A stretch of 64,000 nucleotides of DNA from Streptomyces varsoviensis (GCF_000718635.1 NZ_JOBF01000034.1:94884-158883), one strand, 5' to 3'; positions 17,877 to 26,211 are shown, counted from the stretch's first letter. Translations and numbers: made by a program. The notes: generated by a model from the letters alone, not told the origin.

Positions 17877-17887
17877 GCCACAGGGTG

Positions 17888-17961
17888 TGGCTGGGGCCGG
17901 GGTCGAACCGGCGACCTATCGCTTTTCAGGCGATCGCTCGTACCAACTGAGCTACCCAGCC
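17888..17961 (-). tRNA. tRNA-Phe (GAA), copy 1
   Basis: A 74-nt reverse-strand cloverleaf begins GGCTGGGTAG and has anticodon loop CTGAAAA (GAA). It is identical to the copy at 21462-21535 and is only five bases from the upstream tRNA-Asp. Confidence 0.95.
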
Positions 17962-17966
17962 GCAGC

Positions 17967-18040
17967 GGTCCTGACGGGATTTGAACCCGCGGCCTCCACC
18001 TTGACAGGGTGGCGAGCACTCCAAACTGCTCCACAGGACC
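17967..18040 (-). tRNA. tRNA-Asp (GTC), copy next to island
   Basis: A 74-nt reverse-strand tRNA with anticodon GTC, identical to those at 12322 and 21559. With the Phe gene it forms a pair that is repeated beyond the 3.3-kb cassette. Confidence 0.95.
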
Positions 18041-18090
18041 TCGCCCGGTGCGAAACCGGCGTGGACCAGTCTCGCACACGGTGCGGTGTG

Positions 18091-18126
18091 CTCTCGCAAC
18101 GGGATTCGAACCCGCCGTCGCTACCT
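18091..18126 (-). pseudogene. tRNA-Glu 3'-end remnant
   Basis: On the reverse strand this stretch contains a T-arm, sharing CAACGGGATTCGAACCCG (plus-strand reading, 18098-18115) exactly with the 3' part of tRNA-Glu at 21883, followed by a similar GCTACC. The 5' half with D-arm and anticodon is missing. Its position upstream of the Asp/Phe pair matches the order Glu-Asp-Phe of the second array, so it looks like the stump of a duplicated tRNA-Glu. Confidence 0.55.
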
Positions 18127-18187
18127 CGCTGACCTGAGGGGATGCCGGAGCGGGCGGGATGTATTCGAACATGCGCGCCTCCCTGCA

Positions 18188-18206
18188 CGAACATGTTCGC
18201 TACGAT
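18188..18206 (+). promoter_or_regulatory. tetR promoter with operator in spacer
   Basis: The palindrome CGAACATGTTCG (18188-18199) lies directly before a -10 box TACGAT (18201-18206), which is seven bases before the chosen GTG start. A closely related palindrome sits in the spacer of the monooxygenase promoter, so both are likely sites of the encoded TetR repressor. Confidence 0.65.
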
Positions 18207-18213
18207 GGGCGTC

Positions 18214-18918
18214 GTGGGTGTGAGAAAAGAGCCGGTCAGTCGCCGGGAGCGGCCGGCCAAGCCTGCCCTGTCCCGGCGCGGCATCGTGGACACGGTCGTG
18301 CGGATCATGCGGGCCGAGGGGCTGGAGAAGGTCACGATGCGTCGCCTGGCGCAGGAGCTGGACACCGGCCCGGCCTCGCTCTACGTGTACGTCGCCAACA
18401 CCGCCGAGCTGCACGCGGCCGTCCTCGACGCCCTGCTCGGCGAGGTCGACCTGAGCGGCCGGGAGGGCAGCCAGGACGGGGAGGACTGGCGCGGCCAGCT
18501 CCGCGCCGTCATGACGTCCTACACCTTGATGCTCTTCGAGCACCCGCAGCTCGCCCGGTCGGCGCTCGTCGCCCGGCCGAGCGGTGAGAACTACCTGCGG
18601 CTGGTGGAGCGCGTCCTCGACCTCCTCTCCCGCAGCGGGGCCGGCCGCGAGCAGGTCGCCTGGGGGGTGGACAAGCTCCTCCAGGACGCGACGGCCACCG
18701 CCGCCGAGCAGGCGACGCGCGAGCACGAACCCGGCTCGGAAGACGACTGGAGCGCGGCCGTCGGCGCGCTGCGCGCTGTGGACGAGACGGCCTATCCGGC
18801 GATCAGCGCGCACCTGCCGCACCTGGTCAGCGGCACGGCCGAGGACCGGATGCGCTGGAGCTTCGACGTGCTCGTCAACGGCATCACGGGCACCCCTCTG
18901 CCCGGCCGGGCCGACTGA
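18214..18918 (+). CDS. TetR-family repressor
   Basis: The protein has 234 residues from GTG 18214. The N-terminal helix-turn-helix is clear: RRGIVDTVVRIMRAEGLEKVTMRRLAQELDT then GPASLYVYVANTAELHAAVLDAL. The C-terminal ligand-binding part resembles the tetracycline-repressor class (MLFEHPQLARSALV, RWSFDVLVNGI). The leaderless start was chosen because TACGAT lies at the right distance; ATGs upstream would overlap the promoter. It likely represses itself and the FAD monooxygenase operon 400 bp downstream through CGAAC-N2-GTTCG palindromes. A GC-rich perfect hairpin follows. The trio is bounded by duplicated tRNA genes, suggesting acquisition. Confidence 0.85.
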   Translation: MGVRKEPVSRRERPAKPALSRRGIVDTVVRIMRAEGLEKVTMRRLAQELDTGPASLYVYVANTAELHAAVLDALLGEVDLSGREGSQDGEDWRGQLRAVMTSYTLMLFEHPQLARSALVARPSGENYLRLVERVLDLLSRSGAGREQVAWGVDKLLQDATATAAEQATREHEPGSEDDWSAAVGALRAVDETAYPAISAHLPHLVSGTAEDRMRWSFDVLVNGITGTPLPGRAD

Positions 18919-18921
18919 GCC

Positions 18922-18963
18922 CGCGGGCCCGCCCGCCGGCGCGCGCCGGCGGGCGGGCCCGCG
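18922..18963 (+). terminator. GC-only hairpin after tetR
   Basis: Twenty-base arms (18922-18941 and 18944-18963) are perfect complements with almost no loop, and CCCCTT follows. The remainder of the gap to 19130 shows no gene. Confidence 0.65.
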
Positions 18964-19130
18964 CCCCCTTGTGCGCCGGGTCCCCTCGCGGCCCGCCGCG
19001 CACTCTCTGTTGCCGAATGCACTCGCCTGGCTGAAAGTGGCCTATGTGGCCGCTTCCCGGTCGGTCGCTTCTCCGCTCGCTCCGACCCCGCGCCCCGGAC
19101 TCCGCTATTCCGAACACGCTCGTTCCGACC

Positions 19131-19159
19131 TTGCTCGTAACGAACTTGTTCGTTACGCT
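19131..19159 (+). promoter_or_regulatory. Monooxygenase promoter with 20-bp palindromic operator
   Basis: TTGCTC (19131-19136) and TACGCT (19154-19159) are spaced by 17 bp. The spacer and -10 edge hold the perfect palindrome GTAACGAAC-TT-GTTCGTTAC (19137-19156), matching the core of the site before tetR. A TetR dimer bound here would block RNA polymerase. Confidence 0.75.
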
Positions 19160-19327
19160 GAACGGACCGTTAGCCGGCAGGAGCCTTCGGGAACACCTGG
19201 CCCGCGGGCCGGTCCCGCGCCGGATACGCGCTTTCGGTGCTGGTCAGCGGCGTCTTCGGCGCGGCACGGCCGTAGGCCGAACCGACATGGAGGCGCGCAC
19301 CCTTCACTACGCGCAAAGGAGTAGGTC

Positions 19328-20929
19328 ATGAACGAGAACACTCATGTCGCCGACGACGCGACTACCGAATCGGCGCCCGTACTGATCGTCGGCGGCAGCC
19401 TGGTAGGGCTGTCCACCGCGGTCTTCCTGAGCTGGCACGGCGTTCCGGTCGTCCTGATCGACAAGCACCGCGGCAGCTCCCCGCACCCGCGTGCGATCGG
19501 CTTCACCACCCGCACGGTCGAGCACTTCCGGCAGACGGGGGTCGAGGTGCCGCCGTCGCAGCAGGGCATGAAGCCGCCGCGGCGGGCGCGGGTGGAGAGC
19601 CTGACCGGTACCTGGCTGGAGGAGTACCCGTGGACACCGGGCGGCAAGGGCGCCTACGGCGCCGAGGCGTCCCCGGTGCACGCGATCGCGATCACCCAGG
19701 ACCGGCTCGAACCCCTCCTGCGCGAGCGGTCGGCCGAGCTGGGCGCGGACCTGCGGCTGGGCACCGAACTGGTCGGCTTCGTCCAGGACGCCGACGGCGT
19801 GACGGCGACACTGCGCCGCCGCGACGACGGCCACGAGTACCGCCTGCGCGCCCAGTACGTGGTGGCAGCGGACGGCGCGACCAGCGCCATGCGTGAGGAG
19901 CTGGGCATCGGCCGGCACGGGGCGGGGCCGCTGTCGGTGCAGCGCAGCATCCTCTTCCGCGCGCCCCTGGACGAGTACCTGCAGCACGGCGTGGTCCAGT
20001 TCGAGATCGAGCAGCCGGACCTGAAGGCGTTCCTCACCACCTACTCCGACGGGCGGTGGGTGCTGATGCTCAGTGATGACATCGAGCGCGACGCCGACGA
20101 GCAGCGGCGGGTGGTGCAGCAGGCGGTCGGCCGTACCGACATTCCCATCGAATTGGTGACCACCGGCCGCTGGGACCTGGCCGGCCTGATCGCCGACCGC
20201 TTCTCCGACGGCCGGGTGTTCCTCGTCGGCGACGCCGCCCACCAGTTGCCGCCCAACCGCGGCGGTTTCGGCGCCAACACCGGCATCGACGACGCGCACA
20301 ACCTGGCCTGGAAGCTGGCCGCCGTGCTGGCCGGGAAGTCCGAGCCCCGGCTCCTGGACACCTACGACGCCGAACGCCGGCCCGTGGCGGACCTGCGCCA
20401 CGACCAACTGTTCGCGCGCGCCGACTACAAGGCCTACCTGACGGCCCCCAAGTCCGACGTGCCGGTGCTCGACGACGCGGCCGTCGAACTCGGCCAGCTC
20501 TACCGCTCGGCCGCGGTGCTGGGCGCGGACGCCGACCTGCCGCCCGCGCGGCGACCGGAGGAGTGGGCCGGCCAGCCCGGCACCCGGGCCCCGCACGTGT
20601 GGATCACCGTCGACGGCGAGGAGCGCTCGACGCTGGACCTGTTCCGGCGCGACTGGGTGCTGCTGTCCGAGGACGACCGCTGGGCCGCCGCCGCCACCCG
20701 TGCCGCCGAGCGGTCGGGTGTCCCCGTCACGTTCGTGCACATCGGCGCCGACGCGAAGCCGGTGGACCCCGACGCCTTCCGTACCGCCTACGGACTCGAA
20801 GCCACCGGGGCCGCCCTGGTCCGGCCCGACGGATACCTCGCCTGGCGCACCACCACCGCCCCGACCGACCCCGCCCAGGCGCTCGACACCGCGTTGAACG
20901 CTGCCGCGGCACCCACCCACACCAACTAG
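19328..20929 (+). CDS. FAD-dependent aromatic hydroxylase (class A monooxygenase)
   Basis: The 533-residue enzyme belongs to the para-hydroxybenzoate-hydroxylase fold group that includes polyketide hydroxylases such as TcmG and RdmE. Visible motifs are the dinucleotide-binding VGGSLVGLSTA near residue 22, the DG motif VVAADGATSAMREELG near 178, and the FAD-ribityl motif FLVGDAAHQLPP near 300. The last 110 residues form a thioredoxin-like C-terminal domain common in this group. It would use NAD(P)H and oxygen to hydroxylate an aromatic compound, perhaps for detoxification of a drug sensed by the TetR protein. AAGGAG precedes the ATG. A SnoaL-like gene follows 16 bp later. Confidence 0.92.
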   Translation: MNENTHVADDATTESAPVLIVGGSLVGLSTAVFLSWHGVPVVLIDKHRGSSPHPRAIGFTTRTVEHFRQTGVEVPPSQQGMKPPRRARVESLTGTWLEEYPWTPGGKGAYGAEASPVHAIAITQDRLEPLLRERSAELGADLRLGTELVGFVQDADGVTATLRRRDDGHEYRLRAQYVVAADGATSAMREELGIGRHGAGPLSVQRSILFRAPLDEYLQHGVVQFEIEQPDLKAFLTTYSDGRWVLMLSDDIERDADEQRRVVQQAVGRTDIPIELVTTGRWDLAGLIADRFSDGRVFLVGDAAHQLPPNRGGFGANTGIDDAHNLAWKLAAVLAGKSEPRLLDTYDAERRPVADLRHDQLFARADYKAYLTAPKSDVPVLDDAAVELGQLYRSAAVLGADADLPPARRPEEWAGQPGTRAPHVWITVDGEERSTLDLFRRDWVLLSEDDRWAAAATRAAERSGVPVTFVHIGADAKPVDPDAFRTAYGLEATGAALVRPDGYLAWRTTTAPTDPAQALDTALNAAAAPTHTN

Positions 20930-20945
20930 CAAGGGAGTCCTGATC

Positions 20946-21407
20946 ATGACCGCCACCACGCTTGAGGAGCGCATCCTCCGCCTCGAAGACCTCGAAGCGA
21001 TCCGTGACCTGACCGCCCGCTACGCCGACGCGATCAACAAGGGCTGGAACGGCAAGACCGTCGACCCCGACGCGATCCCGCACATCTTCACGGCCGACGC
21101 CCGCTGGGAGAACTTCGACGGCGAGGTGACCCACGGCGCGGACGCGATCGCGGCCGAACTGCCCAAGGCCACCGCCGTCGTCCAGTTCTCCATGCACACC
21201 TTCCTCAACCCGGTCATCACCGTCGACGGCGACACCGCCACCGGGAACTGGCTGATGTGGGTCGGCTCCGTCATGGGCGACAGCCCCCGCTCGGTCTACA
21301 TGAGCGCCGACATGACCTACACCCGCACCGACGAGGGCTGGCGCATCCAGAGCGTGCTCATAGGCTTCGGAACCATGGTCCGCGGCAGCAACGGCGGCCC
21401 CGCCTGA
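20946..21407 (+). CDS. SnoaL-like (NTF2-fold) protein
   Basis: The 153-residue protein has the NTF2-like cone pattern: an N-terminal helix pair IRDLTARYADAINKGW, FTADARWENFDGEVTHGADAI, then strands ending RTDEGWRIQSVLIGF. SnoaL-like domains include polyketide cyclases and small hydrolases or binding proteins. Coupling with a flavin hydroxylase (16 bp apart, GGGAG ribosome-binding site) suggests it acts on the hydroxylated product or protects it. Catalytic residues cannot be assigned. A hairpin terminator follows. Confidence 0.85.
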   Translation: MTATTLEERILRLEDLEAIRDLTARYADAINKGWNGKTVDPDAIPHIFTADARWENFDGEVTHGADAIAAELPKATAVVQFSMHTFLNPVITVDGDTATGNWLMWVGSVMGDSPRSVYMSADMTYTRTDEGWRIQSVLIGFGTMVRGSNGGPA

Positions 21408-21428
21408 CGACCCTGTCGAGCATGAAAG

Positions 21429-21456
21429 AAGGCCCCAATCCTGGGATTGGGGCCTT
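21429..21456. terminator. Bidirectional terminator between SnoaL-like gene and tRNA-Phe
   Basis: Thirteen-base complementary arms AAGGCCCCAATCC and GGATTGGGGCCTT flank a two-base centre. It resembles the hairpin at 17846 in position relative to the tRNA-Phe copy, but not in sequence. Confidence 0.75.
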
Positions 21457-21461
21457 CGCTG

Positions 21462-21535
21462 TGGCTGGGGCCGGGGTCGAACCGGCGACCTATCGCTTTT
21501 CAGGCGATCGCTCGTACCAACTGAGCTACCCAGCC
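21462..21535 (-). tRNA. tRNA-Phe (GAA), copy 2
   Basis: Identical to the copy at 17888-17961; 74 nt, anticodon GAA, reverse strand. Confidence 0.95.
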
Positions 21536-21558
21536 GCTGAAGTTCACGGAACTTCAGC
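21536..21558. repeat. Inverted repeat filling the Asp-Phe tRNA spacer
   Basis: GCTGAAGTT (21536-21544) and AACTTCAGC (21550-21558) surround CACGG and abut both tRNA genes exactly. In the other Phe/Asp pair the spacer is only five bases, so this hairpin is an insertion or a processing signal. Confidence 0.6.
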
Positions 21559-21632
21559 GGTCCTGACGGGATTTGAACCCGCGGCCTCCACCTTGACAGG
21601 GTGGCGAGCACTCCAAACTGCTCCACAGGACC
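21559..21632 (-). tRNA. tRNA-Asp (GTC), copy 3
   Basis: Identical 74-nt reverse-strand tRNA-Asp; it lies upstream of the Phe gene in transcription order, with tRNA-Glu 250 bp further upstream. Confidence 0.95.
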
Positions 21633-21831
21633 TTGCGCGCGTCACGTATCCAACTGAGAAGTACGTGATGTCGGGGGTGGTTCCGGCGCTGGCGCTTGAA
21701 CCGGATACCGACTATACCCGACGGAGGCCGACGGACTGAAATGACTGCCTTGCCCGCCTCGTCCGCAGCGGGCGACGGTCGTGGGGACCGACCGCGCTGA
21801 CATGGTGCTGACGTTATAGACATAGAGACGC

Positions 21832-21873
21832 AAAAAAATCCCCCCGGCCGACGTTTCCGCCGGTCAGGGGGGG
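21832..21873 (-). terminator. Terminator of tRNA-Glu
   Basis: Reading on the reverse strand, a C6/G6-based stem with a GAAA-containing loop is followed by seven T (21832-21838). This separates tRNA-Glu from the Asp/Phe pair. Confidence 0.8.
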
Positions 21874-21882
21874 TAAGCACTG

Positions 21883-21955
21883 TGCCCCCAACGGGATTCG
21901 AACCCGTGCTACCGCCTTGAAAGGGCGGCGTCCTGGGCCACTAGACGATGAGGGC
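21883..21955 (-). tRNA. tRNA-Glu (TTC)
   Basis: A 73-nt cloverleaf begins GCCCTCATCG and carries anticodon loop CTTTCAA (TTC). The acceptor stem includes one G-T wobble pair. Its T-arm is copied in the remnant at 18091-18126. Confidence 0.95.
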
Positions 21956-22189
21956 TGATGGCCCGCCTGGGCGCTTCGCAGCGCGTCGGGGACGTGAGAA
22001 GCATATGGGATGCGGGGAGGTATCGCCAAAACGGTTTCCCGAAGAGCTGCAAATGGGGTCCGCGGGGCCGATGGGGGCCGGTGGGGGCCACCGGGCGAGG
22101 GGCGCGTCCCTGGGTATGGGCGGGTCCGGTCGCATCCGGAGGGGCGGTCCGCCCGGCGCGGTGCGGGGGCGTCGCGGACAATGGCGGGT

Positions 22190-22540
22190 GTGCTGGAGAT
22201 GACGCGCGAGGAGTTCGAGGAACTGGTCGCCGAGGCGCTCGACCGGATTCCGCCGGAGCTGACGCGGCTGATGGACAACGTCGCGGTGTTCGTGGAGGAC
22301 GAGCCGCCCGCGGACGACCCGGAGCTGCTCGGGCTCTACGAGGGGACGCCGCTGACCGAGCGCGGCGAGTGGTACGCGGGCGTGCTCCCGGACCGCATCA
22401 CGATCTACCGGGGGCCGACGCTGCGGATGTGCGCGTCCCGCGAAGAGGTCGTCGCGGAGACGGAGGTGACGGTCGTTCACGAGATCGCCCACCACTTCGG
22501 GATCGACGACGAGCGGCTGCACGCGCTCGGCTACGGGTGA
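22190..22540 (+). CDS. Small zincin-like metallopeptidase
   Basis: The protein of about 116 residues carries HEIAHHFGI, an HExxH zinc motif, near its C-terminus, after TEVTVV. The N-terminal half contains MTREEFEELVAEALDRIPP and DNVAVFVEDEPP. This matches the short actinobacterial zincin-like family (PF06262-type). It has no signal peptide, so it would act in the cytoplasm; the substrate is unknown. The start is uncertain: GTG 22190 gives the length I remember for orthologues, while ATG 22181 adds three residues. No ribosome-binding site is evident. Confidence 0.85.
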   Translation: MLEMTREEFEELVAEALDRIPPELTRLMDNVAVFVEDEPPADDPELLGLYEGTPLTERGEWYAGVLPDRITIYRGPTLRMCASREEVVAETEVTVVHEIAHHFGIDDERLHALGYG

Positions 22541-22679
22541 CGCGGGCGGCCGGCCGCGGCCGGCGGGTGGGGTGGCGGGGCCGGGCGAACCGCGCCGGGC
22601 ACGCGCGGGCCGCGTGTCCTGCGCGGGGGGAGGCCAGTTGGGCAGGGGGCCCGTGCTCCGCGACCCGAAGGTGGTCCCC

Positions 22680-23315
22680 ATGCCCATGCGCGCGACGTCC
22701 TCGCCCGTGTCCCCGGTACCCGTCGCCCTCGTCCGCGCCGCGGCCGTAGCCGTCGCGGCCGTGGCGCTCGGCGGCTGCATGAGCGTGAGCGACCCCGCGA
22801 AGCCCGCACCGGCCAAGTCGGCCGGCCACCGGGGCGGCGGGCCGCAGCCCGACGGCGGCGTGGAGAAGAGCGACGGCAAGGCGCCCGCGGGCACCGGCGC
22901 GGGCGCGAAGGCGGTGAAGGGCGGCAAGAGCCAGCGGCCCGAGGGGCGTGACGGCGAGCCGGAGCCGGAGGGGGACGAGAAGGGATCGGCGACCCCGGCC
23001 AACGCCTCGTCCTCCGCCTCCGCCGACGCCCGCGACCCCAAGCCGGGCAAGCGCCCGGAGCGGCCGGGCCGGCCGGGCACCCGGCCCAAGCCGTCGCCGG
23101 GGCGGCCCGGCCCGCCGGCCACGCCGGGCGACCCCTCGCGCCCGGGCTCGGGGCACGGTCCGGGCCCGGGGCAGCACCCGACGCCCTCGGACCCGGTCGA
23201 GCCGACCCCGCAGCCCACCGTCTCGCAGCCGCCCGCGTCCCCGACGACCTCCTCGGCGGCGTCCGCGCCGCAGCGCACGCCGCTGGTCTCGCCGCAGGCC
23301 GGTCCGGTGGCGTAG
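22680..23315 (+). CDS. Proline-rich lipoprotein
   Basis: The product has 211 residues. A hydrophobic signal (residues 11-30) ends in the lipobox LGGC, so Cys33 should be lipidated and anchor the protein outside the membrane. The rest is low-complexity, rich in Pro, Gly, Lys and Ser (for example RPGRPGTRPKPSPGRPGPP), without a recognisable domain, and is probably a disordered wall-spanning segment. The ATG at 22680 follows GAAGGTGG. An in-frame ATG two codons later is also possible. It sits between the metallopeptidase and the DEAD-box gene. Confidence 0.7.
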   Translation: MPMRATSSPVSPVPVALVRAAAVAVAAVALGGCMSVSDPAKPAPAKSAGHRGGGPQPDGGVEKSDGKAPAGTGAGAKAVKGGKSQRPEGRDGEPEPEGDEKGSATPANASSSASADARDPKPGKRPERPGRPGTRPKPSPGRPGPPATPGDPSRPGSGHGPGPGQHPTPSDPVEPTPQPTVSQPPASPTTSSAASAPQRTPLVSPQAGPVA

Positions 23316-23617
23316 CGACCGTACGACGGGGGCCGTACGGGAGGGTCGTACGGAGGGCGGTACGCGGGGGCCGTACGGGAGGGCGTACGGCCGCGCGCGG
23401 GGCCCGGGGGGCGGTGGTTCGGGGGGCGACTTGCGTGGCGCGGGGTGGGGTGCGTATGGTGGTAGATCGTTTGATCCCATTTGCCCGGCGCCGAACCGAA
23501 GCGCGCCGCGTGGCGCGTTCCTTACCTTGCCGTGGCTGACCGCATTGAGGCGGTTATTTGTGAAGCCGACACGGAGCTTGGGCGCGTGCCGAGACTCCGG
23601 AAGGTTTCGCATTTCGC
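23316..23617 (+). promoter_or_regulatory. Long leader of the DEAD-box gene
   Basis: The first 120 bases are GTACGGG-type repeats. TATGGT near 23456-23461 looks like a -10 box, giving a leader of about 155 bases. The leader holds a GC-rich hairpin (GCGCGCC/GGCGCG, near 23499-23518). Long structured leaders are common for cold-shock helicase genes, so post-transcriptional control is a fair inference. Confidence 0.45.
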
Positions 23618-25918
23618 ATGTCCATTTCCAGCACAGCCGTCTCCGCCGACACCGTCGACACCGCAGTGAACACCGAGAGTGTTGACAGCGCCGTGGCCAA
23701 CGGCGTCGAGACCGCTGACATCACCGAGAACCCCCAGCTCGCCGACGACACAGCGGACGCCTCCGGCTCCGAGGGCGGCGCCGGCGAGCCGGCCGTCACC
23801 TTCGCCGACCTCGGACTCAACGAGCACATCGTCCGCAAGCTCGCGCAGAACGGCGTCACCACGCCGTTCCCGATCCAGGCCGCGACCATCCCGGACGCCC
23901 TGTCCGGCAAGGACATCCTCGGCCGCGGCCGTACGGGCTCCGGCAAGACCCTCTCCTTCGGCCTGCCGCTGCTGACCCAGCTCGCCGGCGGCCACACCGA
24001 GAAGAAGCGCCCCCGCGGCCTGATCCTCACCCCGACCCGCGAGCTGGCCATGCAGGTCGCCGACGCGCTCCAGCCGTACGGCGACGTGCTCGGCCTCAAG
24101 ATGAAGGTCGTCTGCGGCGGCACCTCGATGGGCAACCAGATCTACGCCCTGGAGCGCGGCGTCGATATCCTCGTCGCCACCCCCGGCCGGCTGCGGGACA
24201 TCATCAACCGCGGCGCCGCCTCCCTCGACAAGGTCGAGGTGGCCGTACTCGACGAGGCCGACCAGATGTCCGACCTGGGCTTCCTGCCCGAGGTCACCGA
24301 GCTGCTCGACCTGGTGCCCAGCGACGGCCAGCGGATGCTGTTCTCCGCCACGATGGAGAACGAGATCGGCACCCTGGTCAAGCGGTACCTGACCGACCCG
24401 GTCAGCCACGAGGTCGACGCCGCCCAGGGCGCCGTCACCACCATGAGCCACCACGTGCTCGTCGTGAAGCCGAAGGACAAGGCGCCGGTCACCGCCGCCA
24501 TCGCCGCCCGCAAGGGCCGCACGATCATCTTCGTGCGGACCCAGCTCGGCGCGGACCGCATCGCGGAGCAGCTCATCGAGTCCGGCGTGCGCGCGGACGC
24601 GCTGCACGGCGGCATGACGCAGGGCGCGCGCACCCGGACGCTGGCGGACTTCAAGGACGGTTACGTCAACGTCCTCGTCGCCACCGACGTCGCCGCCCGC
24701 GGCATCCACGTCGACGGCATCGACCTGGTGCTCAACGTCGACCCGGCCGGCGACCACAAGGACTACCTGCACCGCTCCGGCCGTACGGCCCGCGCGGGCC
24801 AGTCCGGCACCGTCGTCTCGCTCGCCCTGCCGCACCAGCGCAAGCAGATCTTCCGGCTGATGGAGGACGCGGGCGTGGACGCCTCGCGCCACATCGTCGG
24901 CGGCGCCGGCGCGTTCGACGACGAGGTCGCCCAGATCACCGGCGCCCGCTCGCTGACCGAGGTGCAGGCGGACTCCGCGAACAACGCCGCCAAGCAGGCC
25001 GAGCGCGAGGCCCAGGACCTCGGCCGGCAGCTTGAGCGGGTGCAGCGCCGGGCGGCCGAGTTGCGCGAGGAGGCGGACCGGCTGCTGGCGCGCTCCGCCC
25101 GCGAGCGCGGCGAGGACCCGGAGGCGGCCGTCGCCGCCGCCGCCGAGGCCGCCGCCACCGAGAAGGCCCAGGAGCAGGCCGCCGCCGCGTCGGTGCCCGC
25201 CCAGGCGCACGAGCGCCGCGACGAGCGGGGCAACTTCGAGCGCCGTGACGACCGCCGTGACGACCGGCGGGACGACCGCCGCGATGACCGGGGTGGGCGT
25301 TCCTACGACCGTTCGTACGAGCGCCGTGATGAGCGCTCGGGTGGTTTCAACCGTGGTGGGGACCGGGATCGTCCGGGCCGTTCCTTCGGTCGTGACGAGC
25401 GTCCGTCGTCGGGTGGTTTCCGTTCCGGTGACCGTCGGGACGACCGTGGCGGCCGTTCGTACGAGCGCCGTGACGAGCGCTCGGGTGGTTTCAACCGTGG
25501 TGGGGACCGGGATCGTCCGGGCCGTTCCTTCGGTCGTGACGACCGTCCGTCGTCGGGTGGTTTCCGTTCCAGTGACCGCCGGGACGACCGTGGCGGCCGT
25601 TCGTACGAGCGCCGTGATGAGCGCTCGGGTGGTTTCAACCGTGGTGGGGACCGGGATCGTCCGGGCCGTTCCTTCGGCCGTGACGACCGTCCGTCCTCCG
25701 GCGGCTACCGTCGCGACGACCGCCCGTCCGGCGGCTTCCGCTCCGGCGGCGACCGTCCGTACAACCGCGACCGCCGCGACGAGCGCCCCTCCTCGGGCGG
25801 CGGCTACCGCTCCGGCGGCGACCGCCCCCAGGGCCGCACCTCCGGCCACCGCGGCGCCACCAGCACCGGCTCCTTCGGCCGCCGCGACGACAAGCCGCGC
25901 TGGAAGCGCAACGGCTGA
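23618..25918 (+). CDS. DEAD-box RNA helicase with long RGG-like repeat tail
   Basis: The 766-residue protein has an acidic, low-complexity N-terminus (1-60), then the helicase core: Q motif TTPFPIQAA, Walker A GRTGSGKT, DEAD in VLDEADQMSDLGF, SAT in LFSATM and motif VI HRSGRTARAG, ending near residue 440. A coiled-coil-like Glu/Ala segment (about 450-520) leads to an Arg/Asp/Gly/Ser tail to residue 766. The tail is built from 48-residue repeats. Such tails bind RNA and can drive condensation. It is likely a cold-shock or ribosome-assembly helicase. GGAAGG lies upstream of the ATG, rather far. Confidence 0.93.
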   Translation: MSISSTAVSADTVDTAVNTESVDSAVANGVETADITENPQLADDTADASGSEGGAGEPAVTFADLGLNEHIVRKLAQNGVTTPFPIQAATIPDALSGKDILGRGRTGSGKTLSFGLPLLTQLAGGHTEKKRPRGLILTPTRELAMQVADALQPYGDVLGLKMKVVCGGTSMGNQIYALERGVDILVATPGRLRDIINRGAASLDKVEVAVLDEADQMSDLGFLPEVTELLDLVPSDGQRMLFSATMENEIGTLVKRYLTDPVSHEVDAAQGAVTTMSHHVLVVKPKDKAPVTAAIAARKGRTIIFVRTQLGADRIAEQLIESGVRADALHGGMTQGARTRTLADFKDGYVNVLVATDVAARGIHVDGIDLVLNVDPAGDHKDYLHRSGRTARAGQSGTVVSLALPHQRKQIFRLMEDAGVDASRHIVGGAGAFDDEVAQITGARSLTEVQADSANNAAKQAEREAQDLGRQLERVQRRAAELREEADRLLARSARERGEDPEAAVAAAAEAAATEKAQEQAAAASVPAQAHERRDERGNFERRDDRRDDRRDDRRDDRGGRSYDRSYERRDERSGGFNRGGDRDRPGRSFGRDERPSSGGFRSGDRRDDRGGRSYERRDERSGGFNRGGDRDRPGRSFGRDDRPSSGGFRSSDRRDDRGGRSYERRDERSGGFNRGGDRDRPGRSFGRDDRPSSGGYRRDDRPSGGFRSGGDRPYNRDRRDERPSSGGGYRSGGDRPQGRTSGHRGATSTGSFGRRDDKPRWKRNG
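25321..25710 (+). repeat. Three tandem 144-bp coding repeats
   Basis: Units start at 25321, 25465 and 25609; the third diverges after about 100 bases. Each encodes 48 residues (ERRDERSGGFNRGGDRDRPG and onward). The copies are almost identical at DNA level and use many T-ending codons, unlike the rest of the gene, which points to recent in-frame duplication. Confidence 0.9.
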
Positions 25919-26103
25919 CATCTGACATGACCGGCTGACCGCCAGGGCCCGTACGACACCCAAGTGCCGTACGGGCCCTGCGCGTTGCCCCGCCACGGCC
26001 CGCCCGCGAACCCCGCGCGAACCGTCCGTGACGGGCTCCCCGCACCGGCTCGCGGGGATACGACTCGGGACTCGGCGCGTCGCCGGGCTATGCTGCGGGG
26101 TGC

Positions 26104-26176
26104 GGGCCATTAGCTCAATTGGCAGAGCAGTGGACTTTTAATCCATTGGTTCAGGGTTCGAGCCCCTGATGGCCCA
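26104..26176 (+). tRNA. tRNA-Lys (TTT)
   Basis: A 73-nt plus-strand cloverleaf begins GGGCCATTAG with anticodon loop CTTTTAA (TTT). The accessory oxygenase operon begins 330 bp downstream, but I find no copy of its 3' end at the far boundary. Confidence 0.96.
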
Positions 26177-26211
26177 CCGTTCACCGGTCGGGGAGACCTC
26201 CTCCGGCCCGC

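Noticed and set aside
25321..25710. Possible CRISPR-like direct repeats
   Set aside because: The units are 144 bp, contiguous and in frame with the helicase; there are no spacers.
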